A DNA stretch of 64,000 nucleotides. It comes from Rhizophagus clarus (taxonomy: Eukaryota > Glomeromycota > Glomeromycetes > Glomerales > Glomeraceae). The DNA is taken from the NCBI GenBank assembly GCA_015698045.1, contig BLAL01000169.1, forward strand, positions 868,001 through 932,000, written 5' to 3'. Below are positions 33,126 through 45,300 of this stretch, piece after piece. Every line of letters starts with the position of its first letter. Position 1 is the first letter of the stretch. Below the pieces are notes generated by a model that saw only the letters and a list, made by a program, of their open reading frames with translations, did no database searches and was not told the DNA's origin. A program made the position numbers and the translations under genes.

Positions 33126-33217
33126 TGAAACTCTGGGAGGATTACATCGCTCCCCCTCAGCCGAGTTGCCACTGGTCGTAGCAAAACTAGAAATGGCCCA
33201 ACTCGACAGAGTTAAGA
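33126..33217 (+). repeat. Structured hairpin repeat, copy B
   Basis: Same element: ends AACTCTG / CAGAGTT, the same GGGAG...CTCCC hairpin, and a stem CCGAGTTG with CAACTCGACAG. Five bases are missing from the terminal hairpin (TAGCAAAACTAGA). Confidence 0.75.
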
Positions 33218-33291
33218 TTCACCACACGGCCTTCCAGCTTAACAAACATAGAAATGGTCTGGCAGTATTCATTTGCCGAATATCTGGTATC

Positions 33292-33390
33292 AAGACTCTG
33301 GGAGGATTACATCGCTCCCCCTCAACCGAGTTGCCACTGGTCGTAGCAGAACTGCTAGAAATGGCCCAACTTGATGGAGCTGAGAATTGT
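33292..33390 (+). repeat. Structured hairpin repeat, copy C
   Basis: Same element with intact TAGCAGAACTGCTA terminal hairpin; the lower stem is weaker (CTCAACCGAGTTG against CAACTTGATGGAG). Confidence 0.75.
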
Positions 33391-33545
33391 TACCAAGCAA
33401 GAATGCAGAGTGGAATGCAGGACGCGCAATATAAATTGAAAAAAATTCTCGTGTTACGATGTTTATCAATTTGATTGGTTTAGATCACGCATTTCGTGAA
33501 ACACTTCAGTTATAAGTCAACGCGTTTGTTCATTTAGTCTCAAAC

Positions 33546-35316
33546 ATGACTGAAATTCCAATTTTGAAAAAAAAGGGAACGTATAAAGTGCCCGGACAAT
33601 CTGGTTACCATAGTTTCTTTAAAGTAACTAACGCTGAGCAGTGGAATTTCTCTAAATTTGTTACGTTCTTAATCAATACTAATGATGACGGCGCAAATCC
33701 TAGATCTGCAGTAAATGCATGGTTGGTAAATATTTCAAAACTAACACGCGATGCTTCTGTTCCTCCATCTGTTCGAAAATTTACTTCTGAATTATTAACG
33801 CACCAAATTGTAAGTATTGAATTGTTTTGATAACATTCTTATGAAAATCTCATATTTTATCTCGATCTAACAGGCGGACAATGATTGCAAAATAATCCAA
33901 AGCGCACTCAGAAGTCTCGAAAAACTTTCCACCTCCAGGCTCGTATTTGAGCCCAAAATTGCACTAGCAAAACAAATTGCTGGAGCATCTGAAGAGCTTT
34001 GTTCCACCGCCACATCTGGGAAGCGTGATCGGGTATTTGCTTCCTACATGATGTCTGAAGAACCGTGTCCTAAAGTTCAGAAAGTTGATCACAATGCCCT
34101 ATGCGACCCCATAGATGAATTTTTTTCTGGTCCATCTACATCGGGTGGCCTTTCCAATACTTCGGATCTCTTTAGCTCTGAAATCATTTCCGATGTGCTT
34201 AGTAACTCCTCAATTAATAAAGACGGGCAAATATCATCATCTACGCAAGTTTCAAACGATCTAGTGATTATAGAGCCCTCAGGGCAAACATTGCCATGTA
34301 TCCTTGAATCCGGCGAGAACTTCACTGATATATGGAACGAGTATTTGCATGAGATTGACCTGCATTCATGGAGTGTGGAGCATGATTGCATTGTGAAAAC
34401 CTTTCATAATAATGTACTCAAATCTCTTTGTTCGAAAGCAGTCTGGAAACAAATCCGAGGCAATCGGCTACATCTTGCAGAAGAAGGTTTATTGGAGAGG
34501 CTTAATCCTGTTTTACAAAAAAAAAATGATAAGCAGTCTTTGTTGCAGAAGTTTGCGCAGGTGTGGGTAAATATGGGTAAAGGAGACGTTACCCTGTTTG
34601 AACAGTATGCATTACTGGTTATCCATATTTTTATTAATGAGTTCACAAGTAAAAGGAATGTCCTATCACATCCTTCGACCACGGAGGCCATGTGGAGTAC
34701 AATAATGAGCTTCATAACGGGAAAAGCAATACGCGATGGAGATATGGAATATACATGGGGAGAGATTGTGTTAGATTCTACGGCATTAAGAAAAGACGGT
34801 GACCGCGACATTCTTACTCTCCCAAAAGTTTCACCAGGTCATAAGGGGGATGGAACGGGACTTTCAAGTGATGGACGTGAATGCTTTGTCTTAGAAATAT
34901 CTTTTGCTCCACATGACCAAGATAGGAGGAAGACAGCCGAAGATTTATATAAGCTACTCCGAGAAATGAGGGACATGCTTCATGCTTCCAAGAAAGAAAA
35001 GTATGAATTAGGTTATGTAATACCTAAAGAAGGTTTATGTGTATACGGTTCACAATGCTATGGATATAAGCAAAATCTGTATGAGATGGAGTATATTAAG
35101 CCTTTTTACATAGTTCGAAAAATTGGGTCTATGAAAATTTCACACAATGATATTACAGAACTTGCCCTTGTTCTGCGGATGATGTGGGGATTCAGAGAAA
35201 GGGTTATCTCTGCAAATCAGGTTTGGAGTAACTTAAAGAGCCGATATGAGACTAACAATTTACAAGAATCGTCTGATGATGAAGATGATTATACAAAGCA
35301 GACCCCCAAAAAGTAA
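33546..35316 (+). CDS. Spliced fungal-type hypothetical protein (568 aa), possible PD-(D/E)XK-like domain
   Basis: Exon 1 is 33546-33809 (88 codons), a 64 bp intron is 33810-33873 (GTAAGT...ACAG), and exon 2 is 33874-35316, in phase 0. The N-terminus carries an 80 residue globular part (WNFSKFVTFLINTNDDGANP). The middle is acidic and Ser-rich. The C-terminal half contains a conserved region (WGEIVLDSTALRKDGDRDIL; DGTGLSSDGRECFVLEISFA; DLYKLLREMRDML). The order 'D/K-DG, then E-I-S, then a charged helix' is seen in a large Rhizophagus family that looks like a restriction-endonuclease fold; activity is unproven. It ends in an acidic DDEDDY tail. Unlike the neighbouring virus-like block, it has a normal short intron and a TATAAG 35 nt upstream. 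Confidence 0.75.
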
Positions 35317-35985
35317 ACCGGACGTAACACTCAATGAATGTCTGTCTTTTTATTTTAATTTTTTGAAAAGTAAATATAGCTCTCACTTTTCTTTTCGTGT
35401 ATAAACGTTGTAAATAGCCTTTTATCTTTTAACAATCTGTATATTATGGTTGTGGGGAAAATGAAAAGTAAAAAAATACAAACATGCTATTGGATTAATC
35501 ATACACAAAAATCAATAAAGCATTTATTAATTTGCACATACTTTTGTGTATTGTACCATTCATGCGATATTTCAATATCCAAATAAATGCGCAGTAGTAC
35601 GATATCGGAGAAATTCTTGCCGAAGAATAGGGGCTGTGCGACATTCGAATCGCATATATATCGCATTATTTTTTTCGACTTAATTTTTGCGTGTATGTCC
35701 TCCAGACACGCTATTATCATATCTATAAAACAATATTCAGGTATGGATATTTTTGCCGGCAATCCTTATTTCGCATATGAGATTTGGGGGTATGTATGCT
35801 AGTCCTTCGTCATTTTTATTGATTTGCAAGGGATTAATGAATGACGAAATGCTGTGCGTAATTGCTAGTGAAGATCCCGGGAATGTTTTCTCCTACGAAA
35901 ATCATAAAAAATGGAACCCTTTTTTCTCACAACTGTTCTAATGCCTTATCTTCTTCTAGCCGATTAACAATCGAAGGTGGGCAAT
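35317..35985. other. Intergenic region
   Basis: Competing small frames on both strands (35499-35762 minus, 35587-35802 and 35753-35941 plus) have no domains; I see no gene. Confidence 0.5.
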
Positions 35986-36956
35986 ATGGATAAATCATAT
36001 ATTGAAGCTCTTGCAATGAATATCGTTAGTAAAGCTAACGCTCTCCCCTCCTCCAGTGAGAACACTACTATTCCAAAAGTAGATCCGTGCCCAATATGCG
36101 GGGAAGATATTATACGCTTGAAGGGGGCATAATCAAAGAATTTACCCTAGCTTCCTGTGGGCACATTTTTCACCAGAAGTGTCTCGAAGAGTATTTGGTG
36201 GATGGTGAGTCGAGTTGTCCTTATGATGGTTGTAATAGAGATATCGAAACTTATCTCTCACCGGAACTTTTAAATGGAGAGAAGACGGCCCTCATGGACA
36301 TTGATGACAATGGTGCGGAAGGATCTGAAATACTAATCGGCTCTGGAGACGTCGCACCAGAAGAGCAAAGAGTTGCTTACATCTCATCTACAGACCAGAA
36401 AAAACGTACTAGGGAATCATCTACCGAAAAATCGTCTAACAAGAAGGCGAAAAAAACTGGTGGGAAGAAAGTATCGTCTATGCTAAAACAACTTATCGAA
36501 GAATTATTAACTGATGTGCCTGCCCCCACTGCTGGAGAGAACTTGGAAGAAGCAAATGATAATGTAGTCGGTATTTTTTTGCAACTCTCGAATAGGATTG
36601 ATAATGCCGAAACTAAAAACGAAGATGCATCTCGAGGTCTTATTCACAGCTATTTTGATTTTGGGGAAGCTTTATTTAATCGATACAAGGAATTAAAACC
36701 CACCTATGGTAAAGAAGGATCCAGGGCTTTGGTTAAAAGTGAGGTTAGAAAGGAAATTCCCGAGACGAAATTCTCTGATGATGCTTTGAAAAAAAGAATG
36801 GAAAGAGCCCGAAAGATGTTTAGAATTTTCAATACTATAGGCAAAGAAAAAATAGCGCGGGTAAAATCTATCCCTCCGGGTTTCATCTTAAATCTAACTG
36901 TAGATGATACCGATTATGTAATTGCCGAAGTTTTAAAAGGAGCAGGTACCGCTTAA
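35986..36956 (+). pseudogene. RING-finger protein with conserved C-terminal core, one frameshift
   Basis: ATG 35986 opens a frame through PKVDPCPICGEDIIR, then stops at TAA in GGGGCATAA; a second frame continues from about 36110 (IIKEFTLASCGHIFHQKCLE; CPYDGCNRD). Together they make a RING-H2 site, split by the loss of one base (or gain of two) near 36105-36120 next to a G run. The C-terminal 130 residues (HSYFDFGEALFNRYKEL; RARKMFRIFNTIGKEKIARV) resemble the core of the coiled-coil protein at 29213. RING domains usually recruit ubiquitin-conjugating enzymes. The damage may be real or a sequencing error. Confidence 0.65.
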
Positions 36957-37840
36957 TACTGCGCCATACTGCGCCCTGGTGACATGGTGTCCCGCCTCGG
37001 CAACTAGAAAAATAGTGTTTTTTTACATGTGATTTAATAAGCCAATCAAATTAATAAAGTTTTGCCCAATAGGGTTTGCATTTTTTAACTCGTGCTGTGT
37101 GATCTGCTCATCGAATAAAATAAAAATCGTATTGTAACACAATCCCTGAGACTATTCCCGGGATTATCCCACGTACCATCCCCGGCTCTGATTGATCAAG
37201 TGTCCATAGTATAAGTTTCGGGAGATAAATTTAAGCGCAATTAAGTTGAGCCCAGACACTGTGTCCAGACTCTACCATCAGAAAAAATAGTTGTAATGAT
37301 TTTCCCGAATCAAGGCTATCCGGCTAAAGAAAAAATCCGAAATCAGATTGGCCGATCATCTCGTGATTTAGCCAGGATCTAGGGTGATACATGTGATATG
37401 ATATACGCCATACCACAAACCGATTTAGTCAGGCGCCGTGCATATGCATGTAAATATAAAATTAGCCCTTTAGATTCGAAAAAATATGTGTTTTTGGCCG
37501 GGGGCCCCGGCTGAAATTTGCCAAGATTTTTGAACTATTAACTTCACCCCACAGTCCCGCTTTTTTCTTCGTATTACTTCGAAAAAATGATAAAGGCAAG
37601 AAAAAATTCGAAAATCTTCACCTCGAAGTTCTTGAACGAGAGGGCGGACAAGGGGGAAATGAATTTGAGTTTATCAATATGTAGTCTCTCAAATTGGCTA
37701 CAAATCCCGATATGCTTGTATTCGAATAAAAATGAATCTGATATTTATTAGAGTATACTATTGCCAAATCAGCTATAAATCACTAAATCGCTATAATTTG
37801 CTATAAGTCTTATTTATTGTGCATATCCAAGTGTATTAAT
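36957..37840. other. Intergenic region
   Basis: No gene seen. It carries one GC-rich palindromic insert (37491-37520). Confidence 0.5.
37491..37520 (-). repeat. GC-rich palindromic insert, copy 3 (non-coding)
   Basis: TTTTTGGCCGGGGGCCCCGG followed by CTGAAATTTG, the reverse complement of copies at 29795 and 30441. Confidence 0.7.
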
Positions 37841-38692
37841 ATGACAAATGTGATTAAATCTCCACTAGGTGGTGGTTTTGAGGGTACTTATGAGGAGCAT
37901 ATCAAATATATTGGTATGCGTTTCATTATGAATGATGAAACTCCGTCTGAATGGAGAAATAGGATTTGGGATCGCCTAATGTATTTTCGAAATAAAAAAT
38001 ATTATACATTTGGTGAGAAAGACTGCTTTTATGCTCGCAAAGCATCATCACATCTTGTCGATGGACAAAAAATCTATCCATTTTGTGGAATGGCTATCTG
38101 TTACTCATGCAATGAACTTATATATCTTAGAATAGAACACTTGTCAGTTGGTGTGAGATGTGTTTATAACGCATTGGAGGGTAAGTTCATAACTGAGAAA
38201 TTCAGAGACATTAGCTTTAATGGAACACATTGGGGTATGTATCAACATTGGGCTACTGCTTGTACCGGAAATAGGTTTTGTAAACTAAATTTCAAAGAAT
38301 ATATGGAAATGAAACAGCAGATCCCATTGGACAAGTGGATGAGCTTCCATCAATATGATTTGCAAATAAATCAATTTGGTAAATTCAGGCGCAGAGGACC
38401 ATACACTAGTATAATTGATAATAACTATATCCTAGAAAATTTTGGCATTTATGCTGAAGAAAAACTATATAGTTATGCTTTATGGTTAGAAAATGTCAGC
38501 AGAAGGATTAGGCGCATTAGACAGAGACGTGCTTTTCTAAGCGCTTCAAATTGCAAGAGTAATACAAGCGAACTATATATCTCTTCTCTCTTTGCAAAAC
38601 AAAATAACTTATTACCCCTAAACTATAATCTCAATCATCTAAAAGGCACTGCAATGAGGTTGAGAAATGGGACAGTAATCAAGTTTGTCTAA
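37841..38692 (+). CDS. Hypothetical protein (283 aa), Cys/aromatic-rich
   Basis: I place the start at ATG 37841 (MTNVIKSPLGGGFEGTYEEH); an in-frame ATG 24 nt earlier is possible. No intron. Features: a Cys cluster at about residues 65-100 (KDCFYARKASSH; YPFCGMAICYSCNEL), several Trp/Tyr motifs, and a basic helix near residue 225 (SRRIRRIRQRRAFLS). I do not recognise the family. The basic 'RRIRRIR' helix resembles the helical segments of repeated Rhizophagus proteins, one of which lies broken just downstream. Confidence 0.55.
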   Translation: MTNVIKSPLGGGFEGTYEEHIKYIGMRFIMNDETPSEWRNRIWDRLMYFRNKKYYTFGEKDCFYARKASSHLVDGQKIYPFCGMAICYSCNELIYLRIEHLSVGVRCVYNALEGKFITEKFRDISFNGTHWGMYQHWATACTGNRFCKLNFKEYMEMKQQIPLDKWMSFHQYDLQINQFGKFRRRGPYTSIIDNNYILENFGIYAEEKLYSYALWLENVSRRIRRIRQRRAFLSASNCKSNTSELYISSLFAKQNNLLPLNYNLNHLKGTAMRLRNGTVIKFV

Positions 38693-38858
38693 CTGATTTG
38701 ACCAGCGTTAAGCACGACTGATTTCATTCTTGATATATAACTATTCACATAATTTATTGGACATGCATTATATAATATATTTTTTTTGAAAAGTTCAGGA
38801 AGATTCATGAAGCGATCTTGGGGATTCTTGATTGCGAAATGATATAATTATCAGTTTG

Positions 38859-39426
38859 AGAATTTCTATGCAACAGTTATCCAGCGAGCTTACAGGAATT
38901 ACAAGAAGAGACCCGAATCTTTGGCAAAACGAATTTGGGAGGTGGTGAGGAATGATGGTACTCCTAATGAAAAAAGTTTTTAGGTATAAAAAATGAATCA
39001 TCGGTACAACCAGGATATGTTTGTTGTGGGTATGATGGACCTTATTATCCAGTAAGAAATGAATGGATGTTTGAGAAGATAGGCCAATTATGGGTACGAT
39101 TAGGTTTTGTGACATACATACTTGTTAAGAGATTATTATATCAGCAAGGTTATATAGTTGTTAATGGTGAATATTGGTTTAACATGTTAAAATGGCCACG
39201 AGATCCCAAATATTATAGTATTGATAGAAAAAATAATATTGTATTCTTCATTAGAATTTCAGAATACAAGGCATATGAGAGTAAATCATCAGGATTACTA
39301 AAACCTATATGCGATTCGCCGTTAAAATACATATATCATTATAATGGGGAATATATTACCGTAAATTTCTCAGATTTGGATGATAATTGTGAGTTTGTAC
39401 GCCAAATTTTCCAGATCAGTCCTTGA
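38859..39426 (+). pseudogene. Relic of a Rhizophagus-type repeat protein
   Basis: 38859-38979 encodes ENFYATVIQRAYRNYKKRPE and SLAKRIWEVVRNDGTPNEKS, an IQ-like basic helix with a motif I recall from many Rhizophagus proteins. It stops at TAG in a T run; moving by one base keeps the frame open through VQPGYVCCGYDGPYYPV to a 119-codon tail ending at 39426 (WPRDPKYYSIDRKNN; YIYHYNGEYITVNF). So one T is missing near 38977. The N-terminal part is not visible. Function unknown. Confidence 0.5.
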
Positions 39427-40053
39427 TCCAGATCCTGAATATTGTCTTAATAAAATAATATATTGTCCAGCTACAATGCATGTAGCCATGTACAACATAA
39501 ATTAGCACATTTTGCGATTCTCGTTAAAGTGTATATGATGTAATGAGTGATACACCACAAATCATCTGTAACTCTATGTGACTGCTTGTGCGATGCCCCC
39601 TTGATCTATCGATCTGCGTGGTGAGATTACATCTCTTCCTGAAAAAAAATAATTTTTGAAGGAGTGGTAGAATAGCATTTATTGGGTATATGCTCCGGAG
39701 TTATAGGATATTTTTACTACCCTCCTACCAGAGCATATTTAGCCAAAGGCGCAGAGCATATAATGTTACTAGGCCTTTATCACTGAGTGGTCGAGCAAAT
39801 GAAATAAAAAAAGTTCGTATATGTATATTCCCCAACACCTTTGCAATGTTGAGATCTACAATGCACATTCCGCATGTCTTACTCTTAAACATAAAATTTT
39901 GGCGTAAAGTGCCTCGCATATTTCTCCTATCTCTCCCCCAACATGAAGAGAATGCGAATGTGAGAAATGGTGGCATTTAAAAGGGCGGTATGTATGTTTA
40001 AGTCATTGAAAACTTCACATTATATCAATACACTTTTATTAATATTTTTTACC
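39427..40053. other. Intergenic region
   Basis: Overlapping frames on both strands (39690-39980) look like chance. A TATATCAATAC word 30 nt before the next start may be promoter. Confidence 0.45.
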
Positions 40054-41838
40054 ATGTCAAATTTAGTAGCCAAGGTTGAAGCTCTTTTATTACAAGAATC
40101 ATTCGATACTCTTTGTGGGGCATCTGTGATCTATTTAACAATAGAGGATAATATTCTACCTTCATATGACAAAGTACAGAAAATAGTTGACCGGGCGGTC
40201 AATTCATCGTTAGTGAAACTAACAGATCTTGGTCGAAGAACTAAGGTGCTAGAAATATTACCGCAGGTATGGCATAAATAAGATTTTTATTTCTGTTTCT
40301 TTAATGATGACGCTATAGTAGATGTTGGCTTTAGTTTTGGTATGTCATAGCTGAAGGTCAGGGAGTGCCGGCCTGGAAGAGCAATGTCTTAGGATGTTGA
40401 GGGTTTCTGCTCCTCTCTACTGTGCGTGACTATCCAGCCAAAATAATGATGATATGCCTTTTTAAAAATTCCTGAAAACACACGTGTGGTAGGAAATATA
40501 ATTCATGAATTTAGAATGGGAATAATGTACCGGTACTTTTTTATCACATCTACTGTAGGTAAAGAGCGGATATATCAGTGTTCACAGGCTAAAAGCATTA
40601 AAGGTATTGAATATAGATAGAGAATTACCTCTCGACCATACTCAGGAATAAATAGAAGAGAATCTTAATATGTTAAAATCTAAACTCGAGGTAACTACTA
40701 TACCATTTGGGAATTTTTTTTATCCTTAAAACTAATAAGCTCTTGTGCTTAGCATCCTACAACAGAAGCGGACATAAACCTTTATGGTTCACTTAAACAA
40801 AGTTTAGCGGGTATAGAATCTTCAGATCTCACATGGCAGGACCCTGAAGCAAGCATGGTTTTAAGTGATAATTCAGACATCGTGAAAAACTTGGGAAGTA
40901 GGCAAAAAAACATCTTTCTGGAACCTCGAGAAAATATGAAATGTGCCCTACCCGATTCAGTTGTCGCTAAGTGTGTTAATTTTGTGGAAGTTTTCAATAA
41001 TACGAAGAATGCAAGGTTTATGAAGAATATACTTCACAATAAAAAATGGAAAGAAAGCGAGACAGATTTAGTAAAAATAATGAAACGTATTCTAGGCATA
41101 ATGTAAGTTGCTTGCTTATTTGAAGATTGATAGAACATCACTATATTAATCATGCTTTCTTTTATCAGTAGTGAAATATGGAGCAATCCTGCATTTATGA
41201 CCAGTACGTCCCGCAGTAAGCAGAGTGAAGGGACATACATTGCAGATGTCATAATTCCTCTACTTCGAACAAGTTTGAGCGATCTTCCGAATGGTACTAT
41301 TTGTCTAAGTACGGCAGAACGCCAAAGTCTAGCAAGCAAAGCTCGACGAAATCTTGGAATAAATGAAGAGAGAATGGGAGAGAAACCTGATGTTATGGAA
41401 CAAAATGAAAAGATTATTGAGCTAATGTATACCAAATCATCACGTATCATATGTAGCAAATCAAAAAAAAAGGATGATAATGTAAAATTATGGAAGGAAA
41501 CATTAGATGGTGCAAGTTTTGTAAGTGCGCTATGTAGACCGGCCGGAAATCAATTTGGGATTGTAGGGATTCAAGTCGCAGGTACAACTATGTATCTGAA
41601 TATTCTTGTGAATGATCTGGCTGGTATACCAAGATACTTCCATCTAGATCATGCAGAAATTCCATTATCCCCTCATCAGTCACGCCTGAAATCTCTTATT
41701 CGCTTACTACTAACCTTAAGAAATGTAATGATCGTGAATAAGAGTCTTCTAATGCAGGCATTAGGACAAGCTACCTCTCATCCACCCCGAAATGTTAACC
41801 CAAGTCCCACTGTCTCCACGCCTCCATATAACAAATAG
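40054..41838 (+). pseudogene. Spliced hypothetical protein (4 exons), one nonsense codon
   Basis: Exons 40054-40266, 40559-40690, 40753-41102 and 41169-41838, all with GT...AG introns and matching phase (total 455 codons). TAA at 40649-40651 in exon 2 interrupts an otherwise helical frame (PLDHTQE before, IEENLNMLKSKLE after). The C-terminal part (SEGTYIADVIIPLLRTSL; NGTICLSTAERQSLASKARR; DVMEQNEKIIELMYTKSSRI; FGIVGIQVAGTTMYLNILV) matches a protein family I know as expanded in Rhizophagus, related in style to the gene at 33546. Function is unknown. Skipping exon 2 (132 nt, phase 0) would give an intact product, so it may still be expressed. Confidence 0.65.
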
Positions 41839-42077
41839 TTAGTAAAGAGATTGTTAATGTATTTTAGCATAGAAACATTGTATATTTTTTCTATATCAAT
41901 ATATCAATAAAATGTCCTGGTGGCCGATTATTATTATTTTTTACATTCTTGTTTCTTTATGCAGATCAACACGTATCAGATAATAAAATTTTCATAGTAA
42001 TTTCTGGGACGGGCCATCTTAGAAAAATATGTAATTTTTTACTTTTTGAATAATAACCTATTAAGCATGAATAATAC
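41839..42077. other. Spacer and separated promoter region
   Basis: AATAAA at 41906 suits polyadenylation of the preceding gene. The right end borders the P-type transposon and was next to the ATG now at 47581 before insertion. Confidence 0.5.
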
Positions 42078-42152
42078 CTAGGGGATAGATAAATATACGG
42101 GGAGGCCAACTCAAGATTACACAAACTGATCATCAATTTCCCGAACTGAAGT
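42078..42152 (+). repeat. Left TIR of the P-type transposon
   Basis: Pairs with 47485-47559. About 75 bp with roughly ten differences. It includes AACTCAAGATTACAC and CCGAACTGAAG. Confidence 0.85.
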
Positions 42153-42377
42153 CATATATAAATTATTAATATTATTATATGATAATCATATATACGTAAA
42201 ATATCAAGTGCTTCGATCTGTGTAAAAATGAAATAATCGTAAGACAAGCAGATCATGCCATAAAAATACAATGCTCATCTACTCGTAGAGTGAATTTTAT
42301 CGCTGTTGCGCTTTTAGTTTTTAAGATAAACTTAATCAGCTACTTCATTTTAATAAAACCTTGAGATAAAGGTGGAA

Positions 42378-45300
42378 ATGGTGAGCAAAAATGAAAATAT
42401 AGCTGTTAATATTTTTTTTAAAATAAAAATATTAATAATTCTTGTATAATTAGAGTAAAAGAAAGAGGTCTTTTGAAACTACCGAAAGTGAATCTATAAA
42501 ACTACAAAAAAATGTTGAAACATTACAAGAACCTATACATATTCGGCCAGACCTTAAAGGAAAAAAAGTATATTTTTTTCCAAGATTGAATAAATATTTC
42601 GAAGGTATAATTTTCTATGATGCGAAAGAAAAAAAAGCCTATGTATATAGTGTTATTAATGATCTCAAATATGAAACATTTTCCCAATGGATGATTGGGT
42701 TAAAAAACTGGGGATTATTTAAAGGTTATCGATCAGCTCTTGCAACTATTTTTTTGGAACCTAATCCTAATAGTCCACCAATTTCATCAATTTTGCGTGT
42801 TAATTCAAATTCATACTGGAAAATACATACTTATATAAACATTCAAGATATTGTTTCTTTAGTTCAAAAAGAAAGTTTAGGGGAAGGAAAATTTGTGGGA
42901 ATTATTATGCAGGAGATTAGTGAAGGTCTCGAACTTTACTTTTTTGATGAAAAGAAAAAATTAAAAAAAAAGATGATAATTTCTGCTCGAGGTATTTTTC
43001 TTAGTTATAAAGTTTGGGTACTTGATCAAGTATTACAAGAAATAGATCTTCCTTTTCCTGTTAGAGCGATGAAAAGAACTCTTGATGAAATAAGCAACCT
43101 TATCCAATATATTGTTTCTTTAAAAATTTGTTACAGACAAAGTACTATTGGTATGTAATTACAATTAAATTATTGGTATATTAATATATTTTTTTCTCAT
43201 TTAAAATATTTGATTTTAGGGTTTGAAAATGTAGTTCAAATACGAGGAAATCAACTGGTTGGCAACAATAAAGAGCATTGTCCTTTTGCTTTTTTAGAAA
43301 ATAAAAATCTTCCAAATGAAGCATACCGACATGTTGATTGTAAATTTATAATAAAAGATGGAAATATATGCGAAAATTGTCAAAAGATTTACAAAACAAT
43401 GCAACAAATTCATAGGAGATTTTTAGCAGGTGTAAATTCTACAAAAACCGTACATGCTTCTAAGGAAATTCTTATAGAAAAAATTGAATGTCAAAAAAAG
43501 CTCATTAAAACAAAAAGTGTAACTATTGCAAATATAAGAAGTTGCTTGCAGAAAAAAATAGAAAAAGAAGAAGGGGAAATATCAGATGAAATGTCAACAA
43601 TTACTCATACTGTTATTAAAAGTATTGCAAATAAAAATATAGATATTTCAAATCTACATCCTATTTTTCAGGAACTTATTCGTATTCAAAGTGAAAATCC
43701 AAATGGAACAAGATACCATCCAATGTAAGATTTTAATTATTTTACTATTTATTATTTTAATAATATAAAAGTTATATTTAATTTTCTTAATATAGGTTTT
43801 TACGTTGGGCAATATCTGTATACAGTAAATCTGGAAAAGCAGCATATGATGCAATGAAGAAAATCATGTGTTTACCATCAATTTCCACACTTAAAAGTTA
43901 TATAAATGAAAGTGAACAGTGTTCAGGATGGCAGGATAAAACTGGATTTCAAATACTAGAAAGTTTAACAGCAAATAATATTTGGGGATATGGACGAGTA
44001 GGATTTTTTTCACATGATTCTTTTAAAATTCAAAAAGGTATTAAATTTTAAAGATTTATTTTTAAAATGTATATAAAAAATTAATTTATTTATTTACTAA
44101 CATTTTAATTTTAAAAAGGCCTTCTTTGGTGTCAACGTAAAAACTGTTATGTTGGATATTTAGATTTTGAGGATGAGATGGAAGATTATAAGTCATTTGC
44201 TTTACAGTGTCAACGTGAAATTCATACAACATCTGAAGAAAATAATTCGTCTAATTCTATAGTTGAAAGGCAAGAATGAGGTCTTGCAACACAAATTCAC
44301 CAAGTTGTCTGGCACTCAGCAACTCATAATTTTGCTTTTCCAATTGCTTATTATGGTATTAATACAATTACGGCACATAATTTAAACACTTTAATATTTA
44401 ATCTTGCAGCTAGACTAGAATGTATTGGCATTCATACATATGGTTCAATTTGTGATGGTGCAGGAGAGAATAGAATTCATATAAAAAGTTTTGATTGGTA
44501 TGCATCAACTTGGTCTCTTGGTGATGTTGTAGAAGTCAATTTTAATAAGAATAAAAAATCATTTCATGCGGCTAAAATTATAGATAGTAATTTTAAAAGA
44601 ACAAAATTTACTGTTTGTTTATGTGATAGTGACAAATCTGAAAAAATTACAATTGATCGAGCTTTTATTTGTCCACCAATGCCTTTAAAATTAGAATGGA
44701 ATGTTGGTGAATTATGTGAATTTAAGAGTCCAAAAGACAATCAATGGTATTTAGGAAAAATAACTGATTTTGATTCAATTGAATCAATTTTATCTGTTGA
44801 AATTACAAATGCAGAAGAAGGTAATGAAGGATGGAAAGTATTTATTTTTTATTAGTGACCCGACACATGTATTTAAAAAACTCCGAAATAACTTGTCAAA
44901 AAGTCATACAGGTGAGAAAAATTCTAGAGAAATTATGTATAATGGAAAAGAAATTAGCTGAAAGCATATAAAAGGCGTATATGAACATACAAATCAACAT
45001 GCAACAGCTAAAGCCACAAAACTCACGAAAAGACACATATGGCTTACATCATGGAGCAAAATGCGTGTTGATCTTGCGGAACACACATTATCAAAGGAAG
45101 TTGAATTTGCGTTAGAGTCTATTGAAGAACTTAAAAATGTATCAGAAGGGACTAGGGTAAATTATAGTATTATAATAAAGCATTTATTTTTATTTGAAAA
45201 TTTATTTAAATTAATAATTTAATTTTTTAATAGGAATTTATTAAATATGCACAAAAATATCGCCAAATAATGCATAGCAAAATTTGCTTTCACTCTATAG

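Noticed and set aside
35499..35941. Small open frames on both strands between two genes
   Set aside because: Overlapping, no domains, no consistent start context or splice signals.
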